Shown here piece by piece: positions 7,620-19,837 of a stretch of 34,927 bases of DNA (positions are counted from its first letter, which is position 1; each line of letters starts with the position of its first letter). Under the pieces are notes generated by a model. The model was not told where the DNA came from. It saw only the letters and a program-made list of their open reading frames with translations, and did not search any database. The stretch comes from an uncultured Desulfovibrio sp. (GTDB lineage: Bacteria > Desulfobacterota > Desulfovibrionia > Desulfovibrionales > Desulfovibrionaceae). Location of the stretch: the NCBI GenBank assembly GCA_900541395.1, contig UQJT01000029.1, positions 1 to 34,927 on the forward strand, in the 5' to 3' direction. The position numbers and the translations under genes are program-made.

Positions 7620-8168
7620 CTACTGCCACTCCACCCCGGCCGTGCGGCGCTGAGAAGCCAGCAAGCGCTGGAGCACGGGGTCTTCGTCTTCCGACGGCTG
7701 CCCGACCGGACCGTCGGACGCCGCGCGGGAGGCGGGCTCGACCGTGTCGCGGGAATACTGAGCCGCATAAGGCGCGCCCGCGAACTGCTGAGTGGAGAAC
7801 GAGGCCGTGGCCTCGCGCGCGCCTACCAAATCGTTGCGGGCTTCGCGGGCGAACATCACCGCCGTGCCGAAACAGGAGAAATATTTGCTGCCGTCGGGGT
7901 GGAAAGCCACGTTTTCCGAATACCCGATGATGCCCTGTGCGCCTTTTTTAAGGGCCAGAGCCGCCATGCCGAAAAAGGCCTCTTCGGAGTCAAACCCCCG
8001 GCAGCACACCAGGCCGAGCACCTTGGCGATGGGCCGTCCTTCGAAAACCTGCGTGGTCACCACCGGAAAACGCCCGGCTCCGAACAGTTCCTTGACGCGC
8101 TCCAGGCTTTCGTCCCGCGCCGCTTCCTTGCGCGTCTTCTTTTCGTTTCCGCCGAGCAACATAAACAT
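7620..8168 (-). CDS. YbjQ/UPF0145-like protein
   Basis: A 182-aa protein. Residues about 30-110 resemble the YbjQ/UPF0145 (putative heavy-metal-binding) fold: VVTTQVFEGRPIAKVLGLVC, then a helix ending in ALKKGAQGIIGYS, then the strand FSCFGTAVMF, where YbjQ has a similar GTAV. The C-terminal 70 residues are Ala/Ser/Glu-rich and look disordered. The start at 8168 is chosen because GGGAGG lies about 9 bases upstream; the frame stays open to 8543, but that part is Arg/Ala-rich and unlike a protein. An ATG two codons downstream is also possible. Function is not established for the family. It is monocistronic with its own terminator. Confidence 0.75.
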   Translation of the reverse strand: MFMLLGGNEKKTRKEAARDESLERVKELFGAGRFPVVTTQVFEGRPIAKVLGLVCCRGFDSEEAFFGMAALALKKGAQGIIGYSENVAFHPDGSKYFSCFGTAVMFAREARNDLVGAREATASFSTQQFAGAPYAAQYSRDTVEPASRAASDGPVGQPSEDEDPVLQRLLASQRRTAGVEWQ

Positions 8169-12296
<4,128 letters not shown>

Positions 12297-12321
12297 TCCG
12301 GCGCGAGCCGAACAGATGAAT

Positions 12322-12370
12322 GCCGGGCCGGAGAAGCGTCAGCTTCCCCGGCCCGGCGCCTTTTATTCCC
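12322..12370 (+). terminator. Rho-independent terminator of por
   Basis: A 16-bp stem with one A-C mismatch (12322-12337 with 12342-12357) has a GTCA loop and is followed by GCCTTTTATT. It separates por from the downstream lactate-oxidation genes. Confidence 0.85.
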
Positions 12371-12482
12371 CCTCTCCGCTTCAGCCTGAGTCCCCGCTTC
12401 GCGGAGTTTGCTCCGTCCAAGCCGCAAAACAGCTTGACGGGAATGCGCGAAAATCGCTTTCGTTGCTTTGCCGTCTGTTGAC

Positions 12483-12588
12483 CTAGAGTATTTTGCTTTT
12501 GAAATTGTCTGATTTCAAAAGCGGCGCGAGCGTCCGCTCCTGCGGCCGCCGGAGGGCTTGCCGTTTTCAAAAGCAAACCGCTCTAAGC
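12483..12588. repeat. CTAGAG-type palindromic repeat between por and glcD
   Basis: An 11-bp hairpin GCTTTTGAAAT/ATTTCAAAAGC (12495-12505 with 12512-12522) is followed by a GC-rich spacer and another TTTTCAAAAGC arm (12564-12574). The whole is bounded by CTAGAG (12483-12488) and CTCTAAG (12581-12587), giving an overall inverted layout. CTAGAG-ATTTT also occurs in the acs terminator arm at 5578. A TGAAATC/GATTTCA hairpin like its centre lies at 34421-34440. No gene is visible in 12297-12790. Confidence 0.55.
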
Positions 12589-12790
12589 TGCGCGGCTAAG
12601 GTAAATGCCCCTCCGGAGCGGACTTCGGCCGGATTGCGGTGCGGTCCTTTTTGCATCAAGCATTGACGGATGCGCGCCGCTCTGGGAAAATACGTCGTTT
12701 TTATCCGACAAGACGACGCCCGCGCGGGACGTAAGCCCGGCGGAACGCCGCACGACGACGGGCGGGCCCGGCCCGCGCGCGGGAGGCCAC

Positions 12791-14179
12791 ATGGCTCAGG
12801 ACGATTTCAGACAGGCCCTCATCCGGGCGACCGGCGAAGACTGCGTGCTGTCCGCCGAGGCGGATCGCTTCTGTTACAGCTATGACGCGGCCGGACAGCC
12901 CCCGGTGTTGCCCGAACTGGTGATATGCCCGGATCACGCGGAGCAGATCGGCCACATTCTGGCCTTATGCCAGGCCTACGACCGCCCCGTCACAGTGCGC
13001 GGAGCGGGCACCAATCTCTCGGGCGGCACCGTGCCCAGCGCCCGTACCGGCGTGGTTCTGAGCACCCAGCGCCTCAACCGCATCCTTGAGATCGACGAAG
13101 CCGACCTGCTGGCCGTGGTCGAACCCGGCGTGATCACTGTGGACTTTGCGGCTGAAGTGGCCGGACGCGGTCTGTTCTATCCCCCCGACCCGGGGTCGCA
13201 GGCCGTGTCCACCCTGGGCGGCAATGTGGCCGAAAACGCGGGCGGCTTGCGCGGCCTTAAATACGGGGTCACTCAGGACTATTTGTTGGGGCTGGAATTT
13301 TACGACATCTACGGCGATCTGATCAAAACCGGAGCGCGCACGGTCAAGTGCGTCACAGGCTACAACCTGGGGTCGCTGCTGTGCGGCTCGGAAGGGACTC
13401 TGGGGGTGATCAGCCGCATCACGCTCAAGCTGGTGCCGCCGCCCCGGGCGTCACGGGCTCTCATCGCCCTGTTCGACGACGTGCGTAAGGCATCCGAAGC
13501 CGTGGCGGGCATCATCGCCCGGCATGTCATCCCCTGCACCCTGGAATACCTGGACCGGGCCACCCACGCCCTGACCGACGACTACAGTCCCACCGGCCTG
13601 CCCCGCGACGCCGAAGCCATCCTGCTCATCGAGGTGGACGGCCACCCGGCCCAGGTGGAGGACGACGCGGCCGCCGTGGAAGAAGAATTGCGGCGGGCGG
13701 GCGGCGATATCCGCGTGGCGCGCGACGCGGCGGAAAAGGATCGGATATGGACGGCCCGGCGCAACGCTCTGCCCGCCCTGGCCCGGGCCCGGCCCACGAC
13801 CCTGCTGGAAGACGCCACCGTACCCCGCTCCAAGGTGCCCGACATGGTGGAGGCCATCGCCAAAGTGGCCGCAACCCACCAGGTACGCATCGCCACCTTC
13901 GGCCACGCGGGCGACGGCAACCTGCACCCCACCTTTCTGTACGACCGCCGGGATCAGGCCGAAAGCGCCCGGGTGGCCGCCGCCGTGGACGATATTTTCC
14001 GCGCGGCCCTCGATCTGGGCGGGACCTTGTCCGGCGAACACGGCATCGGCACGGCCAAGGCGGCCTGGCTGGAAAACGAAACCGGCCGGGGCCATCTGCT
14101 GTATTCGCGCCGCCTGCGCAAAGGGGTGGACCCCAAGGGCCTGCTCAACCCCGATAAACTTGTGGGCGTCCGGGGGTAA
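12791..14179 (+). CDS. glcD: FAD-linked lactate dehydrogenase (GlcD/Dld type)
   Basis: A 462-aa flavoprotein of the GlcD/D-lactate dehydrogenase (VAO) family, expected to oxidise D-lactate (or glycolate) and pass electrons to the Fe-S protein encoded next. The FAD-binding PP-loop is TVRGAGTNLSGGTVPSAR (68-85), followed by NVAENAGGLRGLKYG. The C-terminal cap holds GHAGDGNLHP (371-380) and GTLSGEHGIGTAKAAW (about 411-426), the signature of the family. The ATG at 12791 follows GGGAGG; the frame runs upstream to 12605 without homology. It starts the unit glcD-glcF-pta-ackA-lutC. A TTTTTGCA box (12648-12655) resembles the -12 half of a sigma54 promoter, but its -24 half is poor. Lactate is inferred from the por/pta/ackA neighbourhood. 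Confidence 0.92.
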   Translation: MAQDDFRQALIRATGEDCVLSAEADRFCYSYDAAGQPPVLPELVICPDHAEQIGHILALCQAYDRPVTVRGAGTNLSGGTVPSARTGVVLSTQRLNRILEIDEADLLAVVEPGVITVDFAAEVAGRGLFYPPDPGSQAVSTLGGNVAENAGGLRGLKYGVTQDYLLGLEFYDIYGDLIKTGARTVKCVTGYNLGSLLCGSEGTLGVISRITLKLVPPPRASRALIALFDDVRKASEAVAGIIARHVIPCTLEYLDRATHALTDDYSPTGLPRDAEAILLIEVDGHPAQVEDDAAAVEEELRRAGGDIRVARDAAEKDRIWTARRNALPALARARPTTLLEDATVPRSKVPDMVEAIAKVAATHQVRIATFGHAGDGNLHPTFLYDRRDQAESARVAAAVDDIFRAALDLGGTLSGEHGIGTAKAAWLENETGRGHLLYSRRLRKGVDPKGLLNPDKLVGVRG

Positions 14180-14197
14180 AATCATGGAAGTCACGTC

Positions 14198-15583
14198 ATG
14201 AACAAGGCCCGTCACGAATCGGACCTGGCCCGGCTGGCCACGTCCCTGCGCCAGCTGGACGACTCCCTCGCCGGCTGCATGAAATGCGGCCTGTGCCAGG
14301 CGGTATGTCCGGTGTTCGGCGTCACCAAACTGGAAAGCGACGTGGCTCGGGGCAAGCTGGCCCTGCTGGACGGCCTGGCCCAAAGTCTGCTGGAAGGGGA
14401 CGAGGCCGTGCGCCGGGTGGACGATCGCCTGAACCGTTGCCTGCTGTGCGGTTCGTGCGAGGCCCAGTGCCCGTCCGGCGTGCCCCTGACCGATATCTTT
14501 ATGCAGGCCCGCGTCCTGCTGACCGAGTACCGGGGCCTGTCGCCGGTCAAAAAGGCCGTGTTCCGGGGCCTGCTGGCCCGGCCCGGCCTGTTCGACGCCC
14601 TGGCCCGCCTGGGCCGTCACGGCCAGAAACTGGTATTCCGCCCGGCCGGGGCGGCCGGTCAGACGGTGAGCGCCCCCCTGCTCGCGCCCCTGCTGGGGAC
14701 GAAACGCCACATCGCTCCTTTGGCCGCCCCTCTGCACCTTGCGGGCGGCGCGGACCTTCCGGCCCGTGACGGAATGCCCACTGTGGCCTTTTTTCCGGGC
14801 TGCCTGGGCGACAAGATGTTTCCGGACATGTCCAAAGCCTGTCTTAAAGCCCTGACCTGGCACGGCGTGGGCGTATGGCTGCCGCCGGGCCTGGCTTGCT
14901 GCGGCATTCCGGCCCTGGCCTCGGGCGACGCCCGCGGCTTCGCCCGCATGGCGGCCCGCAATCTGGAAATTTTGGCGACCCGGGCCTTCGACGCCCTGGT
15001 CACGCCCTGCGCCACCTGCACCACGACCATCGCCCGGCTGTGGCCCCGTCGCCTGGGCGGGGCAAAGCTGTCGCCGGCCGCCGCCCGCCTGCTCGCCGAA
15101 CTGCCCGTCCGCGCCCAGGACATCCACGCCTTCCTGGTCCGGACCTGCGGCGCGCCCGCCCATCTCTCGGCCGCATCCCCGACGGATGCTCCCCGGCTTG
15201 TCGCTTATCACGATTCCTGCCACCTGAAAAAAGGACTGGGCGTCACGACCGAGCCCCGCGCCCTCATCGCGGCCAACCCCGCATATCGACTGGTGGAGAT
15301 GGAGCGCGCCGACGCCTGTTGCGGCCACGGCGGCAGCTTCAACCTGTTCCGTTACGATCTGTCCTCCCGTATCGGCCGGGCCAAACGCGACGCCGTCGTC
15401 GCCAGCGGGGCGGACACCGTGGCCGCGGGCTGTCCGGCCTGCATGCTGCAACTCATGGACATGCTGGCCAAAAACGGCGACACCATACGTGTGCGGCACA
15501 GTTTGGAAATCTACGCCGAAGCCTTGCCCGACGCGTCGGACGGGCAAAGCGGTTCGGGCGATTCCGGCCCCGGCCGGGGCTGA
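14198..15583 (+). CDS. glcF: GlcF/LutA-type Fe-S lactate oxidase subunit
   Basis: A 461-aa protein with an N-terminal pair of 4Fe-4S motifs, CMKCGLCQAVCP (C27, C30, C33, C37) and CLLCGSCEAQCP (C81, C84, C87, C91). Two cysteine-rich CCG domains follow: FPGCLGDKMFPDM with ACCGIP and CATCTTTI, then YHDSCHLKKGLGV with ACCGHGGSFN and GCPACMLQ. This is the layout of GlcF and heterodisulfide-reductase-like electron carriers. It should take electrons from the flavoprotein encoded 18 bases upstream and deliver them to the membrane pool or another carrier. The ATG overlaps the stop (ATGA) of a five-codon ORF at 14184-14201 that itself has a purine-rich leader, so coupled initiation is possible. The C-terminus is Gly/Ser-rich. 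Confidence 0.92.
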   Translation: MNKARHESDLARLATSLRQLDDSLAGCMKCGLCQAVCPVFGVTKLESDVARGKLALLDGLAQSLLEGDEAVRRVDDRLNRCLLCGSCEAQCPSGVPLTDIFMQARVLLTEYRGLSPVKKAVFRGLLARPGLFDALARLGRHGQKLVFRPAGAAGQTVSAPLLAPLLGTKRHIAPLAAPLHLAGGADLPARDGMPTVAFFPGCLGDKMFPDMSKACLKALTWHGVGVWLPPGLACCGIPALASGDARGFARMAARNLEILATRAFDALVTPCATCTTTIARLWPRRLGGAKLSPAAARLLAELPVRAQDIHAFLVRTCGAPAHLSAASPTDAPRLVAYHDSCHLKKGLGVTTEPRALIAANPAYRLVEMERADACCGHGGSFNLFRYDLSSRIGRAKRDAVVASGADTVAAGCPACMLQLMDMLAKNGDTIRVRHSLEIYAEALPDASDGQSGSGDSGPGRG

Positions 15584-15627
15584 AAGGCTCCTCAACCCAT
15601 ACCCGGCGCACCGGCAAGCGAGGCACT

Positions 15628-17772
15628 ATGGCCCATACTCTGTATATCACCGCCACCGAGGCCCGCTCGGGCAAATCGGCCATCGCTCTCGGGCTCATGC
15701 AGCTTGTACTGGGTCGGGTACGCCGCCCTGCCGTATTCCGGCCCATCATCACCAGCCCCGATCCGACCCGGCCGGACCACGACATCGAACTTCTGCGCTC
15801 TTGCTTTCACCTGGACACGCCCTACGCCGACACCTTCGCCTGCACGCTGGAAGAGGCCCGGGAATTGATCAACGAAGGGCAGTCCGCCGTGCTCATGGAC
15901 AAAATTCTGCGCGCTTACAAATCTCTGGAGGCGCGCTACGACTTCATCCTGTGCGAAGGCACGGACTTCATGGGAAAGGACGCGGCCTTCGAGTACGACC
16001 TCAACGCCGACATCGCCGCCAACCTGGGCGCGCCCGTGCTGCTGGTGACCAGCGGCGTGGACCGCAACGCCCGCGAAGCGCAGTCCGCCATCCAGTCCGG
16101 CCTGGACCTCATGGCCGACAAAGGCGTGCAGGTGGTGGCGGTCATGGTCAATATGGCCACCATGAACGAGGCCGACGCGCACGCCCTGCAAGCCCGTTTC
16201 GCCCCGACGCCGCCCAGGGAAAACACCCCTGACCCCGACGAGGACGCCCCGCCCCTGGTCTTCGTCCTGCCCGCCCTGGCCGCCCTGGGCAAGCCCAGTA
16301 TCCGCGACGTGGCCCGCTGGCTGAAGGCCGCCGTGATCCACGGCAACGACCACCTGGGCGCTCTGGTGGACAACGAAGTGGTGGCGGCCATGCAGGTGGG
16401 CAACTTTCTCGACTACCTGCAGGACGGCAGCCTGGTCATCACCCCCGGCGACCGGGCCGATATCCTGCTGGCCAGTCTGGCGGCCCGCCTGTCCAGCGCG
16501 TATCCGGACATCGCGGGCGTTCTGCTCACGGGCGGCATTCCCCTGCCCCCGTCGGTGCACCGCCTGATCCAGGGCTGGCCCGCCCTGCCCCTGCCCGTGC
16601 TGGCCGTGCGCGAGGCCACTCTGCCCACAGTGCAGGCCCTGGGCGAACTGCACGGTCGCATCGAACCCGACGACGAACGCAAAATTCACACCGCCCTGGG
16701 GCACTTCGAACGCCACGTGGACATCGAAGCCTTGGGGCGTCGCATCGTGGCCCCGTCCACCCGGACAACTCCCCTCATGTTCCAATTTCAGATCATGGAG
16801 CAGGCCCGCCGACGGCGGATGCGCATTGTGCTGCCCGAAGGCGGCGAAGATCGCATCCTGCGCGCCGCCGACATCCTGCTTCAGCGCGGCGTGGCCGACA
16901 TCATCCTGCTCGGCGACGCGGACCGCATCGGCCTGCGCGTGCGCGATCTGGGACTGGACCTGGAAAAGGCCCGCATTCTCCAACCCGAGCTTTCTCCGGA
17001 CTTCGAAGATTACGCCGTCACCTATCACGAGTTGCGCAAACACAAGGGCGTCAGCCTGGACGAAGCGCGCGAGCGTATGACCGACGCCACTTATTTCGGC
17101 ACCATGATGGTGTACAAGGGACAGGCCGACGGTTTGGTGTCCGGTTCGATCAACACCACGGCCCACACCGTGCGGCCCGCCTTGGAATTCATCAAAACCA
17201 AACCCGGCTACTCCATCGTGTCCAGCGTGTTTTTCATGTGCCTCAAGGACCGGGTGCTGACCTTCGGCGACTGTGCCATCAACCCCGATCCCACAGCGGC
17301 CGAACTGGCCGACATCGCCGTCAACTCGGCCGAAACCAGCCGCATTTTCGGGCTGGAACCCCGCGTCGCCATGCTTTCTTACTCCACCGGGGCATCGGGC
17401 CACGGCGCGGACGTCGACAAGGTGGCCGAAGCCACACGTCTGGCCCGGGCCCACGCGCCCGATTTGCTCCTGACCGGCCCCATTCAGTACGACGCGGCCA
17501 TCGACCCCGAAACCGCCCGGACCAAAATGCCCGGCGATCCTGTGGCGGGCCGGGCCACAGTGTTCATCTTCCCCGATCTCAACACCGGCAACAACACGTA
17601 CAAGGCGGTCCAGCGCGCCGCCGGGGCCGTGGCCATAGGACCGGTGCTCCAGGGGTTGCGCAAGCCGGTCAACGACCTGTCGCGCGGGGCCACCGTGCCC
17701 GATATCGTCAACACCGTCGCCATCACCGCCGTGCAGGCCCAAGCCGCCGACGACAACCAGGAATCCGCATGA
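15628..17772 (+). CDS. pta: Phosphate acetyltransferase, three-domain form
   Basis: A 714-aa enzyme converting acetyl-CoA and phosphate to acetyl phosphate. The N-terminus is a P-loop (BioD/CobQ-like) domain with TEARSGKSA (10-18), followed by a DRTGG regulatory domain around residues 225-340. The catalytic PTA domain spans about 390-710, with SYSTGASGHG, LTGPIQYDAA and PDLNTGNNTYKAVQR. This long architecture is the one found in E. coli and Desulfovibrio. The frame is open upstream to 14875, but that part overlaps glcF in another frame and is not homologous. The start at 15628 follows GAGG by 5 bases. Its stop overlaps the ackA start (ATGA), indicating translational coupling and stoichiometric production of the acetate/ATP pathway. 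Confidence 0.96.
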   Translation: MAHTLYITATEARSGKSAIALGLMQLVLGRVRRPAVFRPIITSPDPTRPDHDIELLRSCFHLDTPYADTFACTLEEARELINEGQSAVLMDKILRAYKSLEARYDFILCEGTDFMGKDAAFEYDLNADIAANLGAPVLLVTSGVDRNAREAQSAIQSGLDLMADKGVQVVAVMVNMATMNEADAHALQARFAPTPPRENTPDPDEDAPPLVFVLPALAALGKPSIRDVARWLKAAVIHGNDHLGALVDNEVVAAMQVGNFLDYLQDGSLVITPGDRADILLASLAARLSSAYPDIAGVLLTGGIPLPPSVHRLIQGWPALPLPVLAVREATLPTVQALGELHGRIEPDDERKIHTALGHFERHVDIEALGRRIVAPSTRTTPLMFQFQIMEQARRRRMRIVLPEGGEDRILRAADILLQRGVADIILLGDADRIGLRVRDLGLDLEKARILQPELSPDFEDYAVTYHELRKHKGVSLDEARERMTDATYFGTMMVYKGQADGLVSGSINTTAHTVRPALEFIKTKPGYSIVSSVFFMCLKDRVLTFGDCAINPDPTAAELADIAVNSAETSRIFGLEPRVAMLSYSTGASGHGADVDKVAEATRLARAHAPDLLLTGPIQYDAAIDPETARTKMPGDPVAGRATVFIFPDLNTGNNTYKAVQRAAGAVAIGPVLQGLRKPVNDLSRGATVPDIVNTVAITAVQAQAADDNQESA

Positions 17773-19034
17773 CCGAAGACACCCGCCACGGACGCAAGGT
17801 CCTTGTCATCAACGGAGGCAGTTCCTCCTTCAAATACCAAATACTGGACATGAGCGACGAACGCCGCCTGTGTTACGGCGTGGTGGAACGCATCGGCAGC
17901 CCCGACGGCGTGCTCACCCATAAGCGCCTGCCCGGCACGGACCGCGAGGAAACTTTCGTCTACCACGGCGACTACTACAACCACACAGCCGGGATGCGGG
18001 CCGTGGCCGCCGTGCTGCTCGACCCGGAACGGGGCGGGGTCATCTCCTCGGCCGACGATCTGGCCGCCGTGGGCCATCGCGTGCTCATGGCCGGTCCCGA
18101 ATACGCCGAAGCCCTGGTGGACGACGTGGTCAAGGAAGTGATCCGCGACTACAGTCCCTTGGGCCCCCTGCACAACCCGGCCAACCTGGCGGGCATTGAA
18201 GTCATGGAGGAAATTTTTCCCGGTTTGCCCAACGTGGCCGTATTCGACACCGGCTTTCACACCACCATGCCGGATTACGCCTACACCTACGCCATTCCCC
18301 GCCGCATGGCCGCCAAGTACCGCATCCGCCGCTACGGCTTCCACGGCACCTCGCACCGCTACGTGTCGCGCGAGGCCGCGAAACTTGTCGGTCGCCCCGT
18401 CGAACAACTCAACCTGATCAGTTGCCATCTGGGCAACGGATGCTCGGTGTGCGCCATCCGCCAGGGCCGCAGCGTGGACACCAGCATGGGCCTTACCCCT
18501 CTGGAGGGGCTGATCATGGGCACCCGCTCGGGCAGCATCGATCCGGCCATTCTCACCTATCTCATGTTGTTCGACCACTATTCGGGCGCGGATTTGAACA
18601 CTCTGCTCAACGAACAATCCGGACTTCGGGGGTTGTGCGGGCGCAGCGACATGCGCGATCTGCTGGCCGCCCGCGACGCGGGCGACGAGAACGCCGCCCT
18701 GGCCCTGACCATGTTCGTCTACTCCCTGCGCAAATACATAGGCTCATATTTTCCCGTGCTCGGCCGGGTGGACGGGCTGATCTTCACCGGCGGCATCGGC
18801 GAAAACGCGCCCGAAGTGCGGGCTCGCACCTGCGCGGACATGGAAGTGTTGGGCATCCGGCTGGATGAGGCTCTGAACGTCGAACGCTCCCATCAAGCCC
18901 GCGTGATCAGCCCCGTCGACGCCCCGATTACGGTTTTCGTCATCCCCACCGACGAGGAGTTGGAAATCGCCCGCGCCACGTTGCGCGTGCTGGACGAATC
19001 GCCGTTCCTTTCCCCGGAGGAAAACCATGTCTGA
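17769..19034 (+). CDS. ackA: Acetate kinase
   Basis: A 421-aa cytoplasmic kinase making ATP and acetate from acetyl phosphate, the substrate-level phosphorylation step of lactate oxidation. ASKHA motifs are in place: VINGGSSSFKY (13-23; the usual Ala of NAGSSS is Gly), VGHRVLMAGPEY, the substrate region VFDTGFHTTMPDYAYTYAIP, RYGFHGTSHRYV, CHLGNGCSV, and the adenosine motif FTGGIGENAPEVR. An AGGA box precedes the start, which overlaps the pta stop by 4 bases. The 3' end overlaps lutC by 8 bases. Two deviations, NGGSSS and LGNGCS for LGNGAS, are conservative. Confidence 0.96.
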   Translation: MTEDTRHGRKVLVINGGSSSFKYQILDMSDERRLCYGVVERIGSPDGVLTHKRLPGTDREETFVYHGDYYNHTAGMRAVAAVLLDPERGGVISSADDLAAVGHRVLMAGPEYAEALVDDVVKEVIRDYSPLGPLHNPANLAGIEVMEEIFPGLPNVAVFDTGFHTTMPDYAYTYAIPRRMAAKYRIRRYGFHGTSHRYVSREAAKLVGRPVEQLNLISCHLGNGCSVCAIRQGRSVDTSMGLTPLEGLIMGTRSGSIDPAILTYLMLFDHYSGADLNTLLNEQSGLRGLCGRSDMRDLLAARDAGDENAALALTMFVYSLRKYIGSYFPVLGRVDGLIFTGGIGENAPEVRARTCADMEVLGIRLDEALNVERSHQARVISPVDAPITVFVIPTDEELEIARATLRVLDESPFLSPEENHV

Positions 19035-19632
19035 TCGCCAACTGTGGGAGGAACGCGCCCGCGCGGCCGGGTCTGTGGTGGTCCGGGTCGCCGACTGGGA
19101 CGCCGTGGCGGCCTATGCGGTCGCTCTGGTTCGGCCGGACCGCGAAGACCTGATCAGCGGCGAAGCGGCCCCCCATCCCGTGCTGGCCGCGCCAGGCCTG
19201 CCCGCCCCGTGCCTGGACGCCTTGCGCGCCCGTCTGGCTCCCGACGCCGAACTTCTCGAACGCGGTCTGGCCGCCCAGGCGGGCGGCATCGACGTGGGCC
19301 TGGCCCGCGCCCTGGCCGCCGTGGCCGACACCGGCTCCTGTCTGGTGGAGGACACGGACGAGAACGTCCGTCTGGCCACCATGCTGCCCGACATCAGTCT
19401 GCTTCTGCTGCCCGAGGGGGCCGTGCTTCCCGATCTGAGCGCCGCCGGAACCGTGGTCCGCGACGCCCTGTCCGGAGACGCGCCCCGCCGCCTGACCTTT
19501 ATCACCGGCCCCAGCCGCACCGCCGACATCGAACGCGTGCTCACCCTCGGCGTCCACGGCCCCCTGGAACTCCATATTCTCCTCCTGCCTCCCGCCCTGC
19601 TGGCCGAGGCCCACTCATACCAAGGTGAATGA
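19027..19632 (+). CDS. lutC: LutC-type LUD-domain lactate utilisation protein
   Basis: A 201-aa LUD (lactate utilisation) domain protein, related to LutC/YkgG. The core VADTGSCLVED, LATMLPDISLLLLPEGAVLPDL and FITGPSRTADIERVLTLGVHGP (about residues 97-185) is characteristic; the SRTADIE-GVHGP block is the family signature. It should work with the LutB/LutA-like fusion encoded next in a non-flavin lactate oxidase, probably acting on L-lactate. It overlaps ackA by 8 bases and has GGAGG before its ATG within ackA, so it is translated with the Pta-AckA unit. A 205-base hairpin-rich spacer separates it from the fusion gene. Confidence 0.9.
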   Translation: MSDRQLWEERARAAGSVVVRVADWDAVAAYAVALVRPDREDLISGEAAPHPVLAAPGLPAPCLDALRARLAPDAELLERGLAAQAGGIDVGLARALAAVADTGSCLVEDTDENVRLATMLPDISLLLLPEGAVLPDLSAAGTVVRDALSGDAPRRLTFITGPSRTADIERVLTLGVHGPLELHILLLPPALLAEAHSYQGE

Positions 19633-19635
19633 ATC

Positions 19636-19832
19636 GGGGCTCCGCCCCGCTCCCCGCCGGGGGCATGATGCCCCCCGGCCCCCCGCATCAGGGCCGCCCG
19701 CGCTTTGGCCCTGCGGGGAGGGCGACGACTGGAACAACCTCCCGCCAAAGCGCGGGCGGCCCACATGGGGGTGCAGGGGAATCATTCCCCTGCCGGAGGG
19801 GTACGGGGAGGCAGCGCCTCCCCGAAAGGATC
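19636..19832. repeat. Hairpin-rich GC repeat element, copy 2, before the LUD fusion gene
   Basis: This 205-base spacer is built of palindromes: GGGGCTCCGCCCC (19636-19648), GGGGCA/TGCCCC just after it, a 19-bp perfect inverted repeat (19691-19709 with 19744-19762), GGGGAAT-C-ATTCCCC (19776-19790), and GGGGAGGC/GCCTCCCC (19805-19812 with 19816-19823). The last hairpin is followed at once by AAAGGA, the ribosome binding site of the next gene. The same end module (GCCGGAGGGG, hairpin, AAAGGA) occurs before rnfD. Confidence 0.65.
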
Positions 19833-19837
19833 ATTCC

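Noticed and set aside
12640..12655. Sigma54 promoter before glcD
   Set aside because: The -12 part (TTTTTGCA) is good but the required GG at -24 reads GC; too weak to list as a feature.
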